A stretch of DNA of 31,232 bases. It comes from Chloroflexota bacterium (lineage in GTDB: Bacteria; Chloroflexota; Anaerolineae; Anaerolineales; Anaerolineaceae). The position numbers and the translations under genes are program-made. Below, one piece after another: positions 5,854 to 13,312 of this stretch; within the stretch, counting starts at the first letter, position 1, and each line of letters starts with the position of its first letter. The notes beneath the pieces were generated by a model. That model was not told the DNA's origin, ran no database searches, and saw nothing but the letters and a program-made list of their open reading frames with translations. The stretch lies in contig JAJUJY010000033.1 in NCBI GenBank assembly GCA_029265085.1, positions 1 to 31,232 on the forward strand. Direction: 5' to 3'.

Positions 5854-7020
5854 TTAACTGGCTTTGATGTACCCAATCGATGGGTGAACGATTTCTTCCA
5901 CCGGCAGCACATCCACCAGTTCATACGCACGCGTTCCCATTCCCAAGGCAGCAGCATATTCCACCACTTTGTAGGGATCCTTATACGGGCCGTGCATCCA
6001 ACTTAAGGGATGGCCTTCTCGCTGCCAGACTTCCATAGAGGTGGGCAGGTTTTCCTCAATTAACGGCTTTTGCCCAATCAGGTCCAGCGTAGCTTGCTCT
6101 AACGCAACAATATCATCGGAACCAAGCAGACCGGCATCAGGCAAAATGGACATACTGGTAAAACCAAAACAATCACAGACCGGGGTCATTTGAGTGGCAA
6201 GGTTCAAATGCACTGACTTACCGGGTTCAAACGTTTTCATAGTGAGCGAAGCGCTGATTGCGCAGGCTTCCTGAAAAGCCCAGAAATTTTCTTTGCGAAT
6301 CTCCAGGCTGCCTTCCGGAGCAACTTTTAAACACCGGCCGCATTGATTGCACACTTCGTAATGTAAGTGCAGATCGTTTGGATTGTGTTTATCTTCAACC
6401 AGTGCGCCGCGCGGGCAAGAGGCAATAATCGCTTTACGGGTTGCCTCGTCCGGGCATTTATCTGCAAACCAGTAGGGATCATAATGATTAACATCATGCA
6501 TAGCGCCGCGGGTTGGGCCAGCCACACAGCCCAGAGCCAAATTTTTAATTGCGCCGCCGTAACTGCAAGAAGGATGCCCCTTGACATGCGCAAAATTTAC
6601 CATAAACGTGGCGTCATGAATCATGCCGGCCAGCTTCCATTCACGCAGGTTCTTATACGGATGCTCGACACTGTAATAATACGCATTGGATGGTCCGGCT
6701 ACCGGGTATACCGGGCAGCCGATCACTTCGCTGGCATAACCGCGCATCTCCGCTCCGGCTGCGTCCCATTCCACATCCGCAACGAAGGGTTTGCCGCCGC
6801 CATCTTTGATCGCTTGAACCACCTTGCGCACAAAAACGGGGTGGATGGTGGAATACGACAAATTGTTGCCTACATGCATTTTCAAGACAACAACTTCACC
6901 CTTAACCCGGTCACGCAAATGAAGTTGATCCAGTATCAAATCTAATTTTGCCGGTAAGGTTTCATTAGCCTCCAACCGCGCCTGGCGGGGAGAAGCGAAA
7001 TAAACAGTACTTTTGGTCAT
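5854..7020 (-). CDS. DUF362-type protein with partial ferredoxin motif
   Basis: The protein has 388 residues when started at ATG 7020-7018, behind GAGGG; an upstream extension to 7167 has no ribosome site and no family-like sequence. The N-terminal domain has the DUF362 pattern: VVVLKMHVGNNLSYSTIHP (43-61), then VNFAHVKGHPSCSYGGAIKN (141-160), which resembles a ligand-binding loop. A ferredoxin-like insert has C224, C227 and C230 (CNQCGRC). The fourth cysteine usually expected in CxxCxxCxxxCP is alanine here (LKVAPEG). C189 and C202 (SCPRGAL) could complete a cluster. C282 and C284 (VCDCFGF) precede the conserved LPDAGLLGSDDIVALEQA. The reaction is unknown. It probably uses one iron-sulfur cluster in the cytoplasm. 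A possible -10 (TACAAT, 7056-7051) lies just before it. Confidence 0.88.
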   Translation of the reverse strand: MTKSTVYFASPRQARLEANETLPAKLDLILDQLHLRDRVKGEVVVLKMHVGNNLSYSTIHPVFVRKVVQAIKDGGGKPFVADVEWDAAGAEMRGYASEVIGCPVYPVAGPSNAYYYSVEHPYKNLREWKLAGMIHDATFMVNFAHVKGHPSCSYGGAIKNLALGCVAGPTRGAMHDVNHYDPYWFADKCPDEATRKAIIASCPRGALVEDKHNPNDLHLHYEVCNQCGRCLKVAPEGSLEIRKENFWAFQEACAISASLTMKTFEPGKSVHLNLATQMTPVCDCFGFTSMSILPDAGLLGSDDIVALEQATLDLIGQKPLIEENLPTSMEVWQREGHPLSWMHGPYKDPYKVVEYAAALGMGTRAYELVDVLPVEEIVHPSIGYIKAS

Positions 7021-7151
7021 GTTGCCCTCACTGAGATAAAATCGTATTGAATTGTAAACCAAATATCCTAAATCAAGAAAGAGAAAAATCGATATTTCAT
7101 CCCTTATAAAGCATGTTTTGAACACCGTCCTGGCTGCCCGCCCCAACTCCC

Positions 7152-7180
7152 TTGACGGGAGCATCAAGCCAATGTATAAA
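7152..7180 (+). promoter_or_regulatory. Sigma-70-type promoter of the KimA-like gene
   Basis: TTGACG (7152-7157), a 17-bp spacer and TATAAA (7175-7180) predict a start near 7187, so the transcript would have a leader of about 155 nt. Confidence 0.65.
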
Positions 7181-7186
7181 TTTTAA

Positions 7187-7342
7187 TCCCTCGAATTTGC
7201 CGCTAATTTATCTGTAGTATTTTTTATTGTTTGCAGGTCATTTTATCTCCCGCTGTAAAGCTATGGCTTTAAAAATTGGAGAAGCCCCTGATATTCGGGA
7301 CACCCTCCAATCTCCAGAACCATTCCCCGACCAGGAGATTTG
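7187..7342 (+). promoter_or_regulatory. Structured 5' leader of the KimA-like gene
   Basis: The leader contains two hairpins. TAAAGC/GCTTTA (7256-7261/7266-7271) is a small stem with loop TATG. ATTGGAG/CTCCAAT (7275-7281/7305-7311) is a 7-bp outer stem enclosing a CCC...GGG inner stem. The GGAG ribosome site (7334-7337) follows. I could not recognise the known c-di-AMP (ydaO) riboswitch, which controls kimA in Bacillus. The remaining sequence between 7021 and 7151 shows nothing beyond the weak DUF362 promoter. Confidence 0.45.
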
Positions 7343-9256
7343 ATGAATCCATCCGACTTAAAACGGTTTTTTATTGGTGAGCCGTTCCCCACCAGTATGG
7401 ATGTCCATGAACGGTTAGACAAAGTTCGCGCCTTAGCCGTCTTTGCATCCGACCCAATCAGTTCGAATGCCTATGCAACCGAGGCAATTATGCACGTGCT
7501 GATTGTTCTGGGCAGCGGCGCATTGGCAATGACCCTACCCGTCGGATTAGCCGTCGCAGGGTTGGTGCTGTTGGTGGTATTCAGTTATGTGCAAACCATC
7601 CTGCATTATCCTCAAGGCGGCGGTGCGTATATGGTCGCCAAAGATAACCTGGGGACAGTGCCTTCTCTGCTGGCTGCGGCTGCTTTGCTGATGGATTACA
7701 TATTAACAGTATCGGTGTCCATCTCTGCCGGTGTCCGCGCGGTTACTTCAGCCTTTCCGGAAACCTATGATTACAGAGTTTGGATGGCATTGGCAGCCGT
7801 CCTATTGATCACCTGGATCAATCTTCGCGGCGTGCGTGAAAGCGGCACAATTTTTGCCGTACCAACCTATGCATTTGTAGCCGGTGTGCTGGTAGTAATT
7901 GTCATCGGGCTGGTCCGCACCCTGGGAATTTTTGGTGCCCCTCCACTGCCGGTTGAGTCAAACCTGGTTGCTGCGCAGGTTTCTCCCGCCGGGTTTGCTC
8001 TGGTATGGATTATCTTGCGCGCTTTTGCTGGCGGCTGCACGGCATTAACCGGCATTGAAGCTATCAGCGATGGTGTAAAGGCATTTAAACCACCTGAATC
8101 ACGGAATGCGGCGATTACGATGGTTGCGATGGGTATCATGGCGACCACATTGTTTATCGGCATTACCTACCTATCCACCCATATGCGCCTGGTGCCGTTG
8201 GAGGCAGAGAGTATTCTCTCGCAAATGACCCGGGAAGTCACTGGAACTGGATTTTTATACTACTGGGTACAGATTTTTACTGCATTGATTTTATTCCTCG
8301 CTGCAAACACAGGCTACCAGGATTTTCCACGACTTTCTTATTTCCTTGCGCGCGATAATTTCTTGCCGCGCTGGCTTCAAGTTCGCGGTGACCGCCTTGT
8401 CTATTCTTCCGGCATTGTCTTGTTGGCTGTTGTGGCTTCGATACTAATTATCGGTTTCCAGGCTGACGAAATTGCCATGCTGCCTTTGTATGCCATTGGG
8501 GTGATGTTAGGGTTTAGTCTCTCGCAAACCGGGATGTTCCGTTTGATGACCAAGATTATGAGACTGAAACCCGGTGAAGAAGCTGAAACCAAAGTCACCA
8601 TAATCCATTATGAAAAGAATGCACGTTGGAAGCGCATTTTAAATGCGGCCGGCGCAGTTGTCACTTCAGCTGTGTTTATCATCCTGTTGGTCACAAAATT
8701 CTCCGAAGGCGCCTGGATTGTGGCGGTCATGATTCCCCTCCTGGTGGCGCTGTTTTTCTCGATCCACCGCCATTACGATAAAGTTGCCCTGGCACTCAGC
8801 ACCCAGGGATTAAGTGCCAATCAGTTGACAGGTGTCGCAGATGTCGTAGTGGTCCCAATTGCAGATGTTCACCGGGCAACTTTATTGGCATTGCAATACG
8901 CAAAACGGCTCTCCAAAGACGTGCGCGCATTGGCAATCGTTACCTCGGAACCCATGAAAGAGCGCTTGCTGGAACGGTGGCATCGTTTTCCGAATATAAC
9001 CGGGGGGATTGAATTGGTGACGGTGGATTATGATTATCGAGATGTGCTCACCCCCATCGTGGAATATATCGAGCAGGTAAACAACATCGAGTTTCCACAC
9101 CAGTTAACCACCGTAGTGATTCCGGAATTTATTCCCGCCAACCGTTTTGCCTCCTTCCTGCACAACCAGACCGCGGTACGGCTGCGCTGGCTGCTGCGTG
9201 GGTATAAAGACATCGTGATCATTGATGTGCCTTATCATATTGATACAAAATTATGA
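7343..9256 (+). CDS. kimA: KimA-type potassium uptake permease
   Basis: This 637-residue protein belongs to the APC/KUP-type permeases and closely follows KimA (YdaO) of Bacillus subtilis, a proton-coupled high-affinity potassium importer. Segments match KimA in order: ASDPISSNAYATEAI (36-50), YPQGGGAYMVAKDNLG (89-104), LLMDYILTVSVSISAG (115-130) and GGCTALTGIEAIS. The potassium-site residues D37, Y44, D118, T122 and S126 correspond to D36, Y43, D117, T121 and S125 of KimA (numbering recalled from memory). About twelve membrane helices are followed by a soluble C-terminal domain of some 150 residues (VADVVVVPIADVHRATLLAL onward), as in KimA. The start is ATG 7343, 5 nt behind GGAG; a TTG one codon earlier is less likely. 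RidA follows 21 nt later, probably in the same transcript. Confidence 0.88.
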   Translation: MNPSDLKRFFIGEPFPTSMDVHERLDKVRALAVFASDPISSNAYATEAIMHVLIVLGSGALAMTLPVGLAVAGLVLLVVFSYVQTILHYPQGGGAYMVAKDNLGTVPSLLAAAALLMDYILTVSVSISAGVRAVTSAFPETYDYRVWMALAAVLLITWINLRGVRESGTIFAVPTYAFVAGVLVVIVIGLVRTLGIFGAPPLPVESNLVAAQVSPAGFALVWIILRAFAGGCTALTGIEAISDGVKAFKPPESRNAAITMVAMGIMATTLFIGITYLSTHMRLVPLEAESILSQMTREVTGTGFLYYWVQIFTALILFLAANTGYQDFPRLSYFLARDNFLPRWLQVRGDRLVYSSGIVLLAVVASILIIGFQADEIAMLPLYAIGVMLGFSLSQTGMFRLMTKIMRLKPGEEAETKVTIIHYEKNARWKRILNAAGAVVTSAVFIILLVTKFSEGAWIVAVMIPLLVALFFSIHRHYDKVALALSTQGLSANQLTGVADVVVVPIADVHRATLLALQYAKRLSKDVRALAIVTSEPMKERLLERWHRFPNITGGIELVTVDYDYRDVLTPIVEYIEQVNNIEFPHQLTTVVIPEFIPANRFASFLHNQTAVRLRWLLRGYKDIVIIDVPYHIDTKL

Positions 9257-9277
9257 AGCCTTAATTCTGGAGGAAAA

Positions 9278-9661
9278 ATGCCGCGCATCGAAATCAGCAG
9301 TCCAACGGCTGCCAAAGTTGGTCCTTACTCTCATGCCGTCCGGTCCGGTGACCTGGTCATACTCTCCGGCCAAACGCCCCTCGATCCAGCGACTGGAAAA
9401 CTGGTTGAAGGAGATATTCAGGCGCAAACCGAACAATGTTTTAAAAATTTATCCGGCGTTTTGAATGCTGCCGGATTGAGCTTTGAGCATGTGATCAAAG
9501 TCAATGTGTATTTGACCAATATGGCCGATTTTTCTGATATGAATGCAGTGTATGCTCGCCAATTTCAAGAACCCTACCCTGCCCGCACAACAATTGGTGT
9601 TGCTGCCCTTCCGCTTGGAGCGCGGGTAGAGATCGAAATGATTGCTCGAATCGAAGAATAA
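9278..9661 (+). CDS. ridA: RidA-family enamine/imine deaminase
   Basis: The 127-residue protein has the full RidA (YjgF/YER057c/UK114) pattern: VGPYSHAVRSGDLVILSGQ near the N terminus, GDIQAQTEQCFKNL in the middle and the closing YPARTTIGVAALPLGARVE. The arginine in PARTT and the glutamate near the C terminus are the usual active-site residues. These trimeric cytoplasmic enzymes hydrolyse reactive enamines and imines made by pyridoxal-phosphate enzymes. The start is ATG 9278, 6 nt after GGAGG. It is the second gene after the KimA-like permease, 21 nt away; I see no metabolic reason for the pairing. Confidence 0.94.
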   Translation: MPRIEISSPTAAKVGPYSHAVRSGDLVILSGQTPLDPATGKLVEGDIQAQTEQCFKNLSGVLNAAGLSFEHVIKVNVYLTNMADFSDMNAVYARQFQEPYPARTTIGVAALPLGARVEIEMIARIEE

Positions 9662-9679
9662 TGTTCGGTTACACGAAAT

Positions 9680-9723
9680 TTAATTGACCTGGCAGCGATT
9701 TTTCTCGCCGTCAGGTCAATTAA
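9680..9723. terminator. Long bidirectional hairpin between ridA and feoA
   Basis: TTAATTGACCTG (9680-9691) and CAGGTCAATTAA (9712-9723) are perfect 12-bp arms. Inside them GCGA/TCGC pairs continue the stem to a 6-nt loop (TTTTTC), with one G-T pair and one A-C mismatch between. The outer A/T-rich part gives a U-rich flank on both strands, ending two convergent operons. Confidence 0.85.
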
Positions 9724-9740
9724 TGGGATTGATTTAATGC

Positions 9741-10007
9741 CTAAGCACTGATTTCAATTTTCCGGGCTATCTCATGCTCAAAAGCCAGTTCAGTCTCCTC
9801 AATTTGGATGATGGTGACGGGCGATTGGGCTAATACCCGAATGCTTCTACCTGGCAGCAAACCATAAGCCTGGAGATGCAGGCGCTGTGAGTTGGATAAT
9901 TGATCCATGCTGACAATTTTAATTTCTTTGCCGGTTGGCACATCAAAAAGATTGCGCATCAGCTTAGATGGAGTGGGCTGTATTGGTAGAATGTGTTGCA
10001 GAAACAT
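9741..10007 (-). CDS. feoA: FeoA ferrous-iron transport accessory protein
   Basis: This small SH3-like protein has 88 residues when started at ATG 10007-10005, about 9 nt behind GGAG. It contains the family pattern LSNSQRLHLQAYGLLPGRSIRVLAQSP in pieces: a short loop before RLHLQAYGLLPG, then IRVL and VTIIQIEETELAFEHEIARKI. FeoA works at the cytoplasmic face with FeoB. It is the last gene of the operon and overlaps the preceding Cys-rich gene by 44 nt in another frame, so its ribosome site lies inside that gene and translational coupling is likely. The N-terminal 20 residues are not conserved. Confidence 0.9.
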   Translation of the reverse strand: MFLQHILPIQPTPSKLMRNLFDVPTGKEIKIVSMDQLSNSQRLHLQAYGLLPGRSIRVLAQSPVTIIQIEETELAFEHEIARKIEISA

Positions 10008-10197
10008 GTTGTTTTTCTCCTTGAAGGATATTTTCAATCCAGCGCGCCAACCGCGAGCCAGAGGGGTTAATATTGCTTACACCACAATGAGGGCAGCAGC
10101 TGGTGGAGCAGCCGGCATGCAAGGGACAACTTCCACAACTGGGGTTAAGTGCCGGGTCATATTGCGTGCCGCACAAAGTACAGGTAATTGTATTCAT
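9964..10197 (-). CDS. Small Cys-rich Feo-operon protein
   Basis: The 77-residue product starts at ATG 10197-10195, four bases after the feoB stop. It has eight cysteines in its first 38 residues: C6, C9, C21, C24, C30, C34, C35 and C38, in CTLCG, CGSCPLHAGC and CCPHCG. This resembles two small zinc-ribbon or rubredoxin-like half-sites. A basic helix (SRLARWIENIL) follows, and the C-terminal tail overlaps feoA. Similar short proteins with CPL-x2-GC and CCP-x-CG sit in feo operons of some anaerobes (from memory). Plausible roles are delivering ferrous iron to FeoB or sensing redox state, but none is proven. An in-frame extension to 10263 would lie within feoB and is rejected. Confidence 0.82.
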   Translation of the reverse strand: MNTITCTLCGTQYDPALNPSCGSCPLHAGCSTSCCPHCGVSNINPSGSRLARWIENILQGEKQHVSATHSTNTAHSI

Positions 10198-10201
10198 CTT
10201 A

Positions 10202-12175
10202 CTATCCATTCCATCCGACCCAGACCAGCAGCCGCTGGAGCAAACCGCCAACCAGGATGGCAAACGGAAAAATAAAGGCGATCATGGCGGTGGTTTGCTT
10301 CCAACCGCGCTCTTTAAAGATCATGAACATGCTGGCGATGCAGGGGACAAACAGCGTGATCGTAACCATAGAGACAACCACCTGAACGGCATTCAATTGT
10401 CCGTGTGACTGCATCAAAAAGAGACCGGTTGCGGCAAAGTCGCGGCGCATCAAACCAAGTAAAAAGGCAGAGGCAGCTTCACCTGGCAAGCCAAGCCAGT
10501 TCACCACCAGCGGCTCTAAAGCCTTAATTAACCCTGGCAGCATATGGAACCAATCCAACAAAAATAACAGCAATGTACCGATCAGGAAAAGCGGCACAGC
10601 CTCTTTGATATACCATTCCAGGCGCGCAGCAGTTTTGATTAATACGTTGGAAATCACCGGAAAACGCAGCGGGGGCAGTTCCACCACCAGCGGAGCGCGC
10701 TCACCGGGAGCCAATTTCGCTGCCAGCCACCCGACGAGGAACAGCACAAGCAGGAGCAAACCGCCCCATATCAAGGCAGCACTTAATGAAACACCCGCTA
10801 ACATTCCCATAACCACGCCCAACTGCGCAGAGCATGGCACCGCCAGCGCTAACAGGAGTGTAACCAACATGCGGTCGCGCTTCGAGGTCATGATGCGGGT
10901 GGTCATGGTTGCCATGGTCACGCAACCCAAACCCAGCACCATCGGCAGCACAGCCTGGCCATTTAGACCCATCCTGGTGAATATCCGGTTGGTTAAGACG
11001 GCCAGTCTCGGCAGATAGCCAGAATCTTCCAGGACGCCAAAGGTGATGAAAAAGGTCACCACAATCGGCAGCAGCAGCGCAATGGCGTACGTTATACCCA
11101 TGGTCCATAATCCGTACTCACCAAACAATAATTCACGTGGAAATGCCCAGGGAATCATTCTTCCCGCCAGGCCAACCACCCAGGGATTGATGATTTCGCC
11201 AAACAAGTTTTCTTCTAGCAATCCCACCAATGTGCTGGCACCAAACACTCCCACAAACCAGTACATTCCATAGAGAACCAGAGCTAAAATCGGCAAACCC
11301 AAGACCGGGTGGGTAGTCAATTGCCCAATCCGGATTGCCAGACTGGGTCCGGTTTGGCTGCGCTGTGTCAGGCTCTCACGGGCAAGTGCCTCAACAAACA
11401 GATCACGTTCGCGTTGAATAATCGCTGCACACCCGCCAACCTGACCCGCCTCTGCCTGAACGCGCACCTTCTCTAAAGCACCCATCTCCGCCGGAGAAAG
11501 CCGCTCTAGCAGCCATTTTTGAGTGACTTCATCGCGGGAAAGCCAGAGCAAACCCAAAGCACGCGGAGATACGGGTGAATTCGGTAAAAGCGGTTCGAGC
11601 GCGTTCAGAGCATTCTCAATGACTGCCGGATATACCAGGTTAATGCGCGGTCTTGCCGCAATCTTCACCTTTTGGGCCAGCACATCCAATCCTGTTCCAC
11701 GGGTAGCTACCGTCTCGACCACCGGAATATTGAGTGCTGCCGCAATCTTTGACGCATCCAGTGTTAATCCGCGGGCACGCGCTTCATCCATCATATTTAA
11801 CGCCAGCACCAGGGGCTGGCCCATTTCAGCCAGCTGCACCGTAAGATGCAGCGTCCGGCGGATATTTTTGGCATCGCCAACCTGCACCACAACGCGCAAA
11901 TGATCTTCGAGCAATACCCGGCCTGTGACCGCTTCGTCTTCGCTGTGTGGTGGAAAAGCAACAATTCCCGGTGTGTCCACAACAACCACATCCGGTTCGG
12001 CGCGCATTGCCCCCGAAGCAACCTCAACCGTTGTGCCGGGATAATTTGAAACGATCACATATTTTCCAGTCAACTGGTGAAATATTGCAGATTTACCAAC
12101 ATTCGGATTTCCTACCAGAGCAATCCGGCTGGCGGTTGGGTTGGCTGCTTGCGGGGCGGTGTGGCAATTTTCCAT
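10202..12175 (-). CDS. feoB: FeoB ferrous-iron transporter
   Basis: This is a full-length FeoB of 657 residues in the cytoplasmic membrane. The N-terminal G domain has G1 GNPNVGKS (22-29), a G2 threonine in YPGTTVEV, G3 DTPG and G4 NMMD. A helical GDI-like region follows (about 175-275). The membrane part begins with the segment around HPVLGLPILALVLYGMYW. It includes the two Gate motifs: GLGCVTMATMTTRIMTSKRD with the following VPCSAQLGV, and the later half ending in VPCIASMFMIFKERGW. In the first Gate motif the common asparagine after the cysteine is valine (GCVT). The gene follows the Fur-family regulator by 49 nt; the ribosome site GGAGAG is about 11 nt from the ATG, slightly far. Iron uptake here is therefore tied directly to its own regulator. 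Confidence 0.95.
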   Translation of the reverse strand: MENCHTAPQAANPTASRIALVGNPNVGKSAIFHQLTGKYVIVSNYPGTTVEVASGAMRAEPDVVVVDTPGIVAFPPHSEDEAVTGRVLLEDHLRVVVQVGDAKNIRRTLHLTVQLAEMGQPLVLALNMMDEARARGLTLDASKIAAALNIPVVETVATRGTGLDVLAQKVKIAARPRINLVYPAVIENALNALEPLLPNSPVSPRALGLLWLSRDEVTQKWLLERLSPAEMGALEKVRVQAEAGQVGGCAAIIQRERDLFVEALARESLTQRSQTGPSLAIRIGQLTTHPVLGLPILALVLYGMYWFVGVFGASTLVGLLEENLFGEIINPWVVGLAGRMIPWAFPRELLFGEYGLWTMGITYAIALLLPIVVTFFITFGVLEDSGYLPRLAVLTNRIFTRMGLNGQAVLPMVLGLGCVTMATMTTRIMTSKRDRMLVTLLLALAVPCSAQLGVVMGMLAGVSLSAALIWGGLLLLVLFLVGWLAAKLAPGERAPLVVELPPLRFPVISNVLIKTAARLEWYIKEAVPLFLIGTLLLFLLDWFHMLPGLIKALEPLVVNWLGLPGEAASAFLLGLMRRDFAATGLFLMQSHGQLNAVQVVVSMVTITLFVPCIASMFMIFKERGWKQTTAMIAFIFPFAILVGGLLQRLLVWVGWNG

Positions 12176-12224
12176 AATGAACGATTCTCTCCAATCAATA
12201 AGGTCTTCGGCAAAAAATAAGAAA

Positions 12225-12677
12225 TTACTTTACCTTTGCCTGGCAATTTTCACAAATCCCATAAAGGGTCAGGGTGGCACTTTCTACCTTTCCACCATAG
12301 TCTGTGACAAAATCTGATTTGATTTTTTCTAAAAGCGGTGCCGGAAATTCGATAATATGATTGCAAAAACGGCAGCGGAAGTGATAATGATCCACCTCAC
12401 CGGAATGGGTCACCGGGTCAAAACGTTCCTGGCGCGGTTCGTCTTCAAACCAACGCGCACCGACCAACCCAACCTCTTCCAACCAGCGCAAGGTTCGATA
12501 CACCGTGGAAAGATTAATATCCGGGCAATCTTTGCGCACCTGTTCATATACATCTTCTGCGGTAGGATGGTCTGAACGAGATTCCAAAGTTTCCAGGATC
12601 AGGCGGCGCTGTTCCGTCATGCGCCCCCCTTCGCGGCGGAGTTGAGTAATAGCTTGTTGAATTAGCGGCGAACTCAT
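12225..12677 (-). CDS. Fur-family metal-responsive regulator
   Basis: This 150-residue repressor starts at ATG 12677-12675, 8 nt behind AAGGAG. A GTG at 12686 overlaps that ribosome site and is excluded. The winged-helix domain (about 1-85) contains RMTEQRRLILETL, HPTAEDVYEQV and the recognition helix LSTVYRTLRWLEEVGLV. The dimerisation domain has the metal ligands DHYHF (96-100), then C102 and C105, and the second pair C142 and C145 (CENC) for structural zinc. The gene is the first of the feo operon, and two perfect palindromes lie just upstream, so ferrous-iron-dependent autoregulation (Fur) is the natural reading. Sequence alone does not exclude a PerR- or Zur-like sensor. Confidence 0.92.
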   Translation of the reverse strand: MSSPLIQQAITQLRREGGRMTEQRRLILETLESRSDHPTAEDVYEQVRKDCPDINLSTVYRTLRWLEEVGLVGARWFEDEPRQERFDPVTHSGEVDHYHFRCRFCNHIIEFPAPLLEKIKSDFVTDYGGKVESATLTLYGICENCQAKVK

Positions 12678-12693
12678 CAATTTCACTCCTTAC

Positions 12694-12732
12694 TGCAAAT
12701 CATTTGCATTTGTTGTTGCAAATAATTTGCAA
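12694..12732. promoter_or_regulatory. Tandem Fur-family operator palindromes
   Basis: TGCAAAT-C-ATTTGCA (12694-12708) is a perfect 7-1-7 palindrome. TTGCAAAT-A-ATTTGCAA (12716-12732) is a perfect 8-1-8 palindrome. Their centres are 23 bp apart, about two helical turns. They lie between the regulator's start codon and a candidate -10 box (TACAAT, 12753-12748 on the minus strand), where bound repressor would block the fur-feo operon. Confidence 0.8.
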
Positions 12733-13312
12733 CAGATTTCACGATTAATTGTACTCGCTGAGGATGATGCGAACAGTGACACATATCATCCGCTGCTCCT
12801 GCCAAATATCACCCCGTGATATCGTAGGCCGGCTTGCATGAGTCCATCTTACGCTATGGATGTGCATTTTTCACCCAATCCAAATGATCATGCAGCTGTC
12901 TGACACCTAGACTTAAGACCAGGATCAAATACTCCCCGCGCGGGTAGTTTTTAAACTCAACATCCGCAGGATGCAATCAATTCGCAAATCAACGAAAATC
13001 ATCATAGACACGGACGCATCTGCCCACGGTTCGTCCCTTCCTTCCCCTCCCCGAAACCGCCACAGACAAAATACCCTTCGTGGGAGGGGAATAAAAGGAA
13101 AGGTCAATGCAGTCCTTCCGTCTGGTAAGACTCAAACCTGAAAAAAACGGGTTTTGAGTTGTATTTCATGTTGCCAGATGTCGAATAAATCGCTCGAAGG
13201 AGGTGAATCCGAAAAATCGATTGACGCCGACGAAAGATTTTTCAACCACGGCAAGCCCCGGGACACACACGCCCGGTATTTTCCTACCAACCTTATTGAA
13301 AGGAAGCCTGTT
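12733..13312 (+). promoter_or_regulatory. Long gene-free leader and intergenic region before the peptide importer
   Basis: This 580-base stretch has no convincing gene. It holds several inverted repeats. ATATCAC/GTGATAT (12806-12822) is a 7-bp stem with a CCC loop. CCCGCGCGGG (12935-12944) is self-complementary. A 10-bp pair (13042-13051 and 13082-13091) has a 30-nt spacer. ACTCAAACC/GGTTTTGAGT (13130-13138/13150-13159) forms a terminator-like stem. AAGGAGGTGA (13197-13206) is a perfect anti-Shine-Dalgarno match with no start codon at usable distance. GAAAAATC/GATTTTTC (13211-13218/13236-13243) is a further 8-bp stem. No promoter stands out. It may be a regulatory leader of the importer operon. 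Confidence 0.45.

Noticed and set aside
6367..6945. Plus-strand reading frame of 192 codons
   Set aside because: It is the shadow of the DUF362 gene; the minus-strand frame has conserved motifs and this one has none.
7021..7167. N-terminal extension of the DUF362 protein
   Set aside because: The extra residues are unlike the family, lie over the probable promoter, and the ribosome site fits ATG 7020.
7187..7342. c-di-AMP (ydaO-type) riboswitch before the KimA-like gene
   Set aside because: The long conserved purine-rich core expected of that class could not be found by eye; only simple hairpins are visible.
12925..13107. Minus-strand frame of 60 codons in the long gap
   Set aside because: No ribosome site, biased Arg/Phe-rich product and no neighbour support.
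13154..13312. Longer N terminus of the peptide-binding lipoprotein
   Set aside because: It would bury the lipoprotein signal, and a proper ribosome site precedes ATG 13313.
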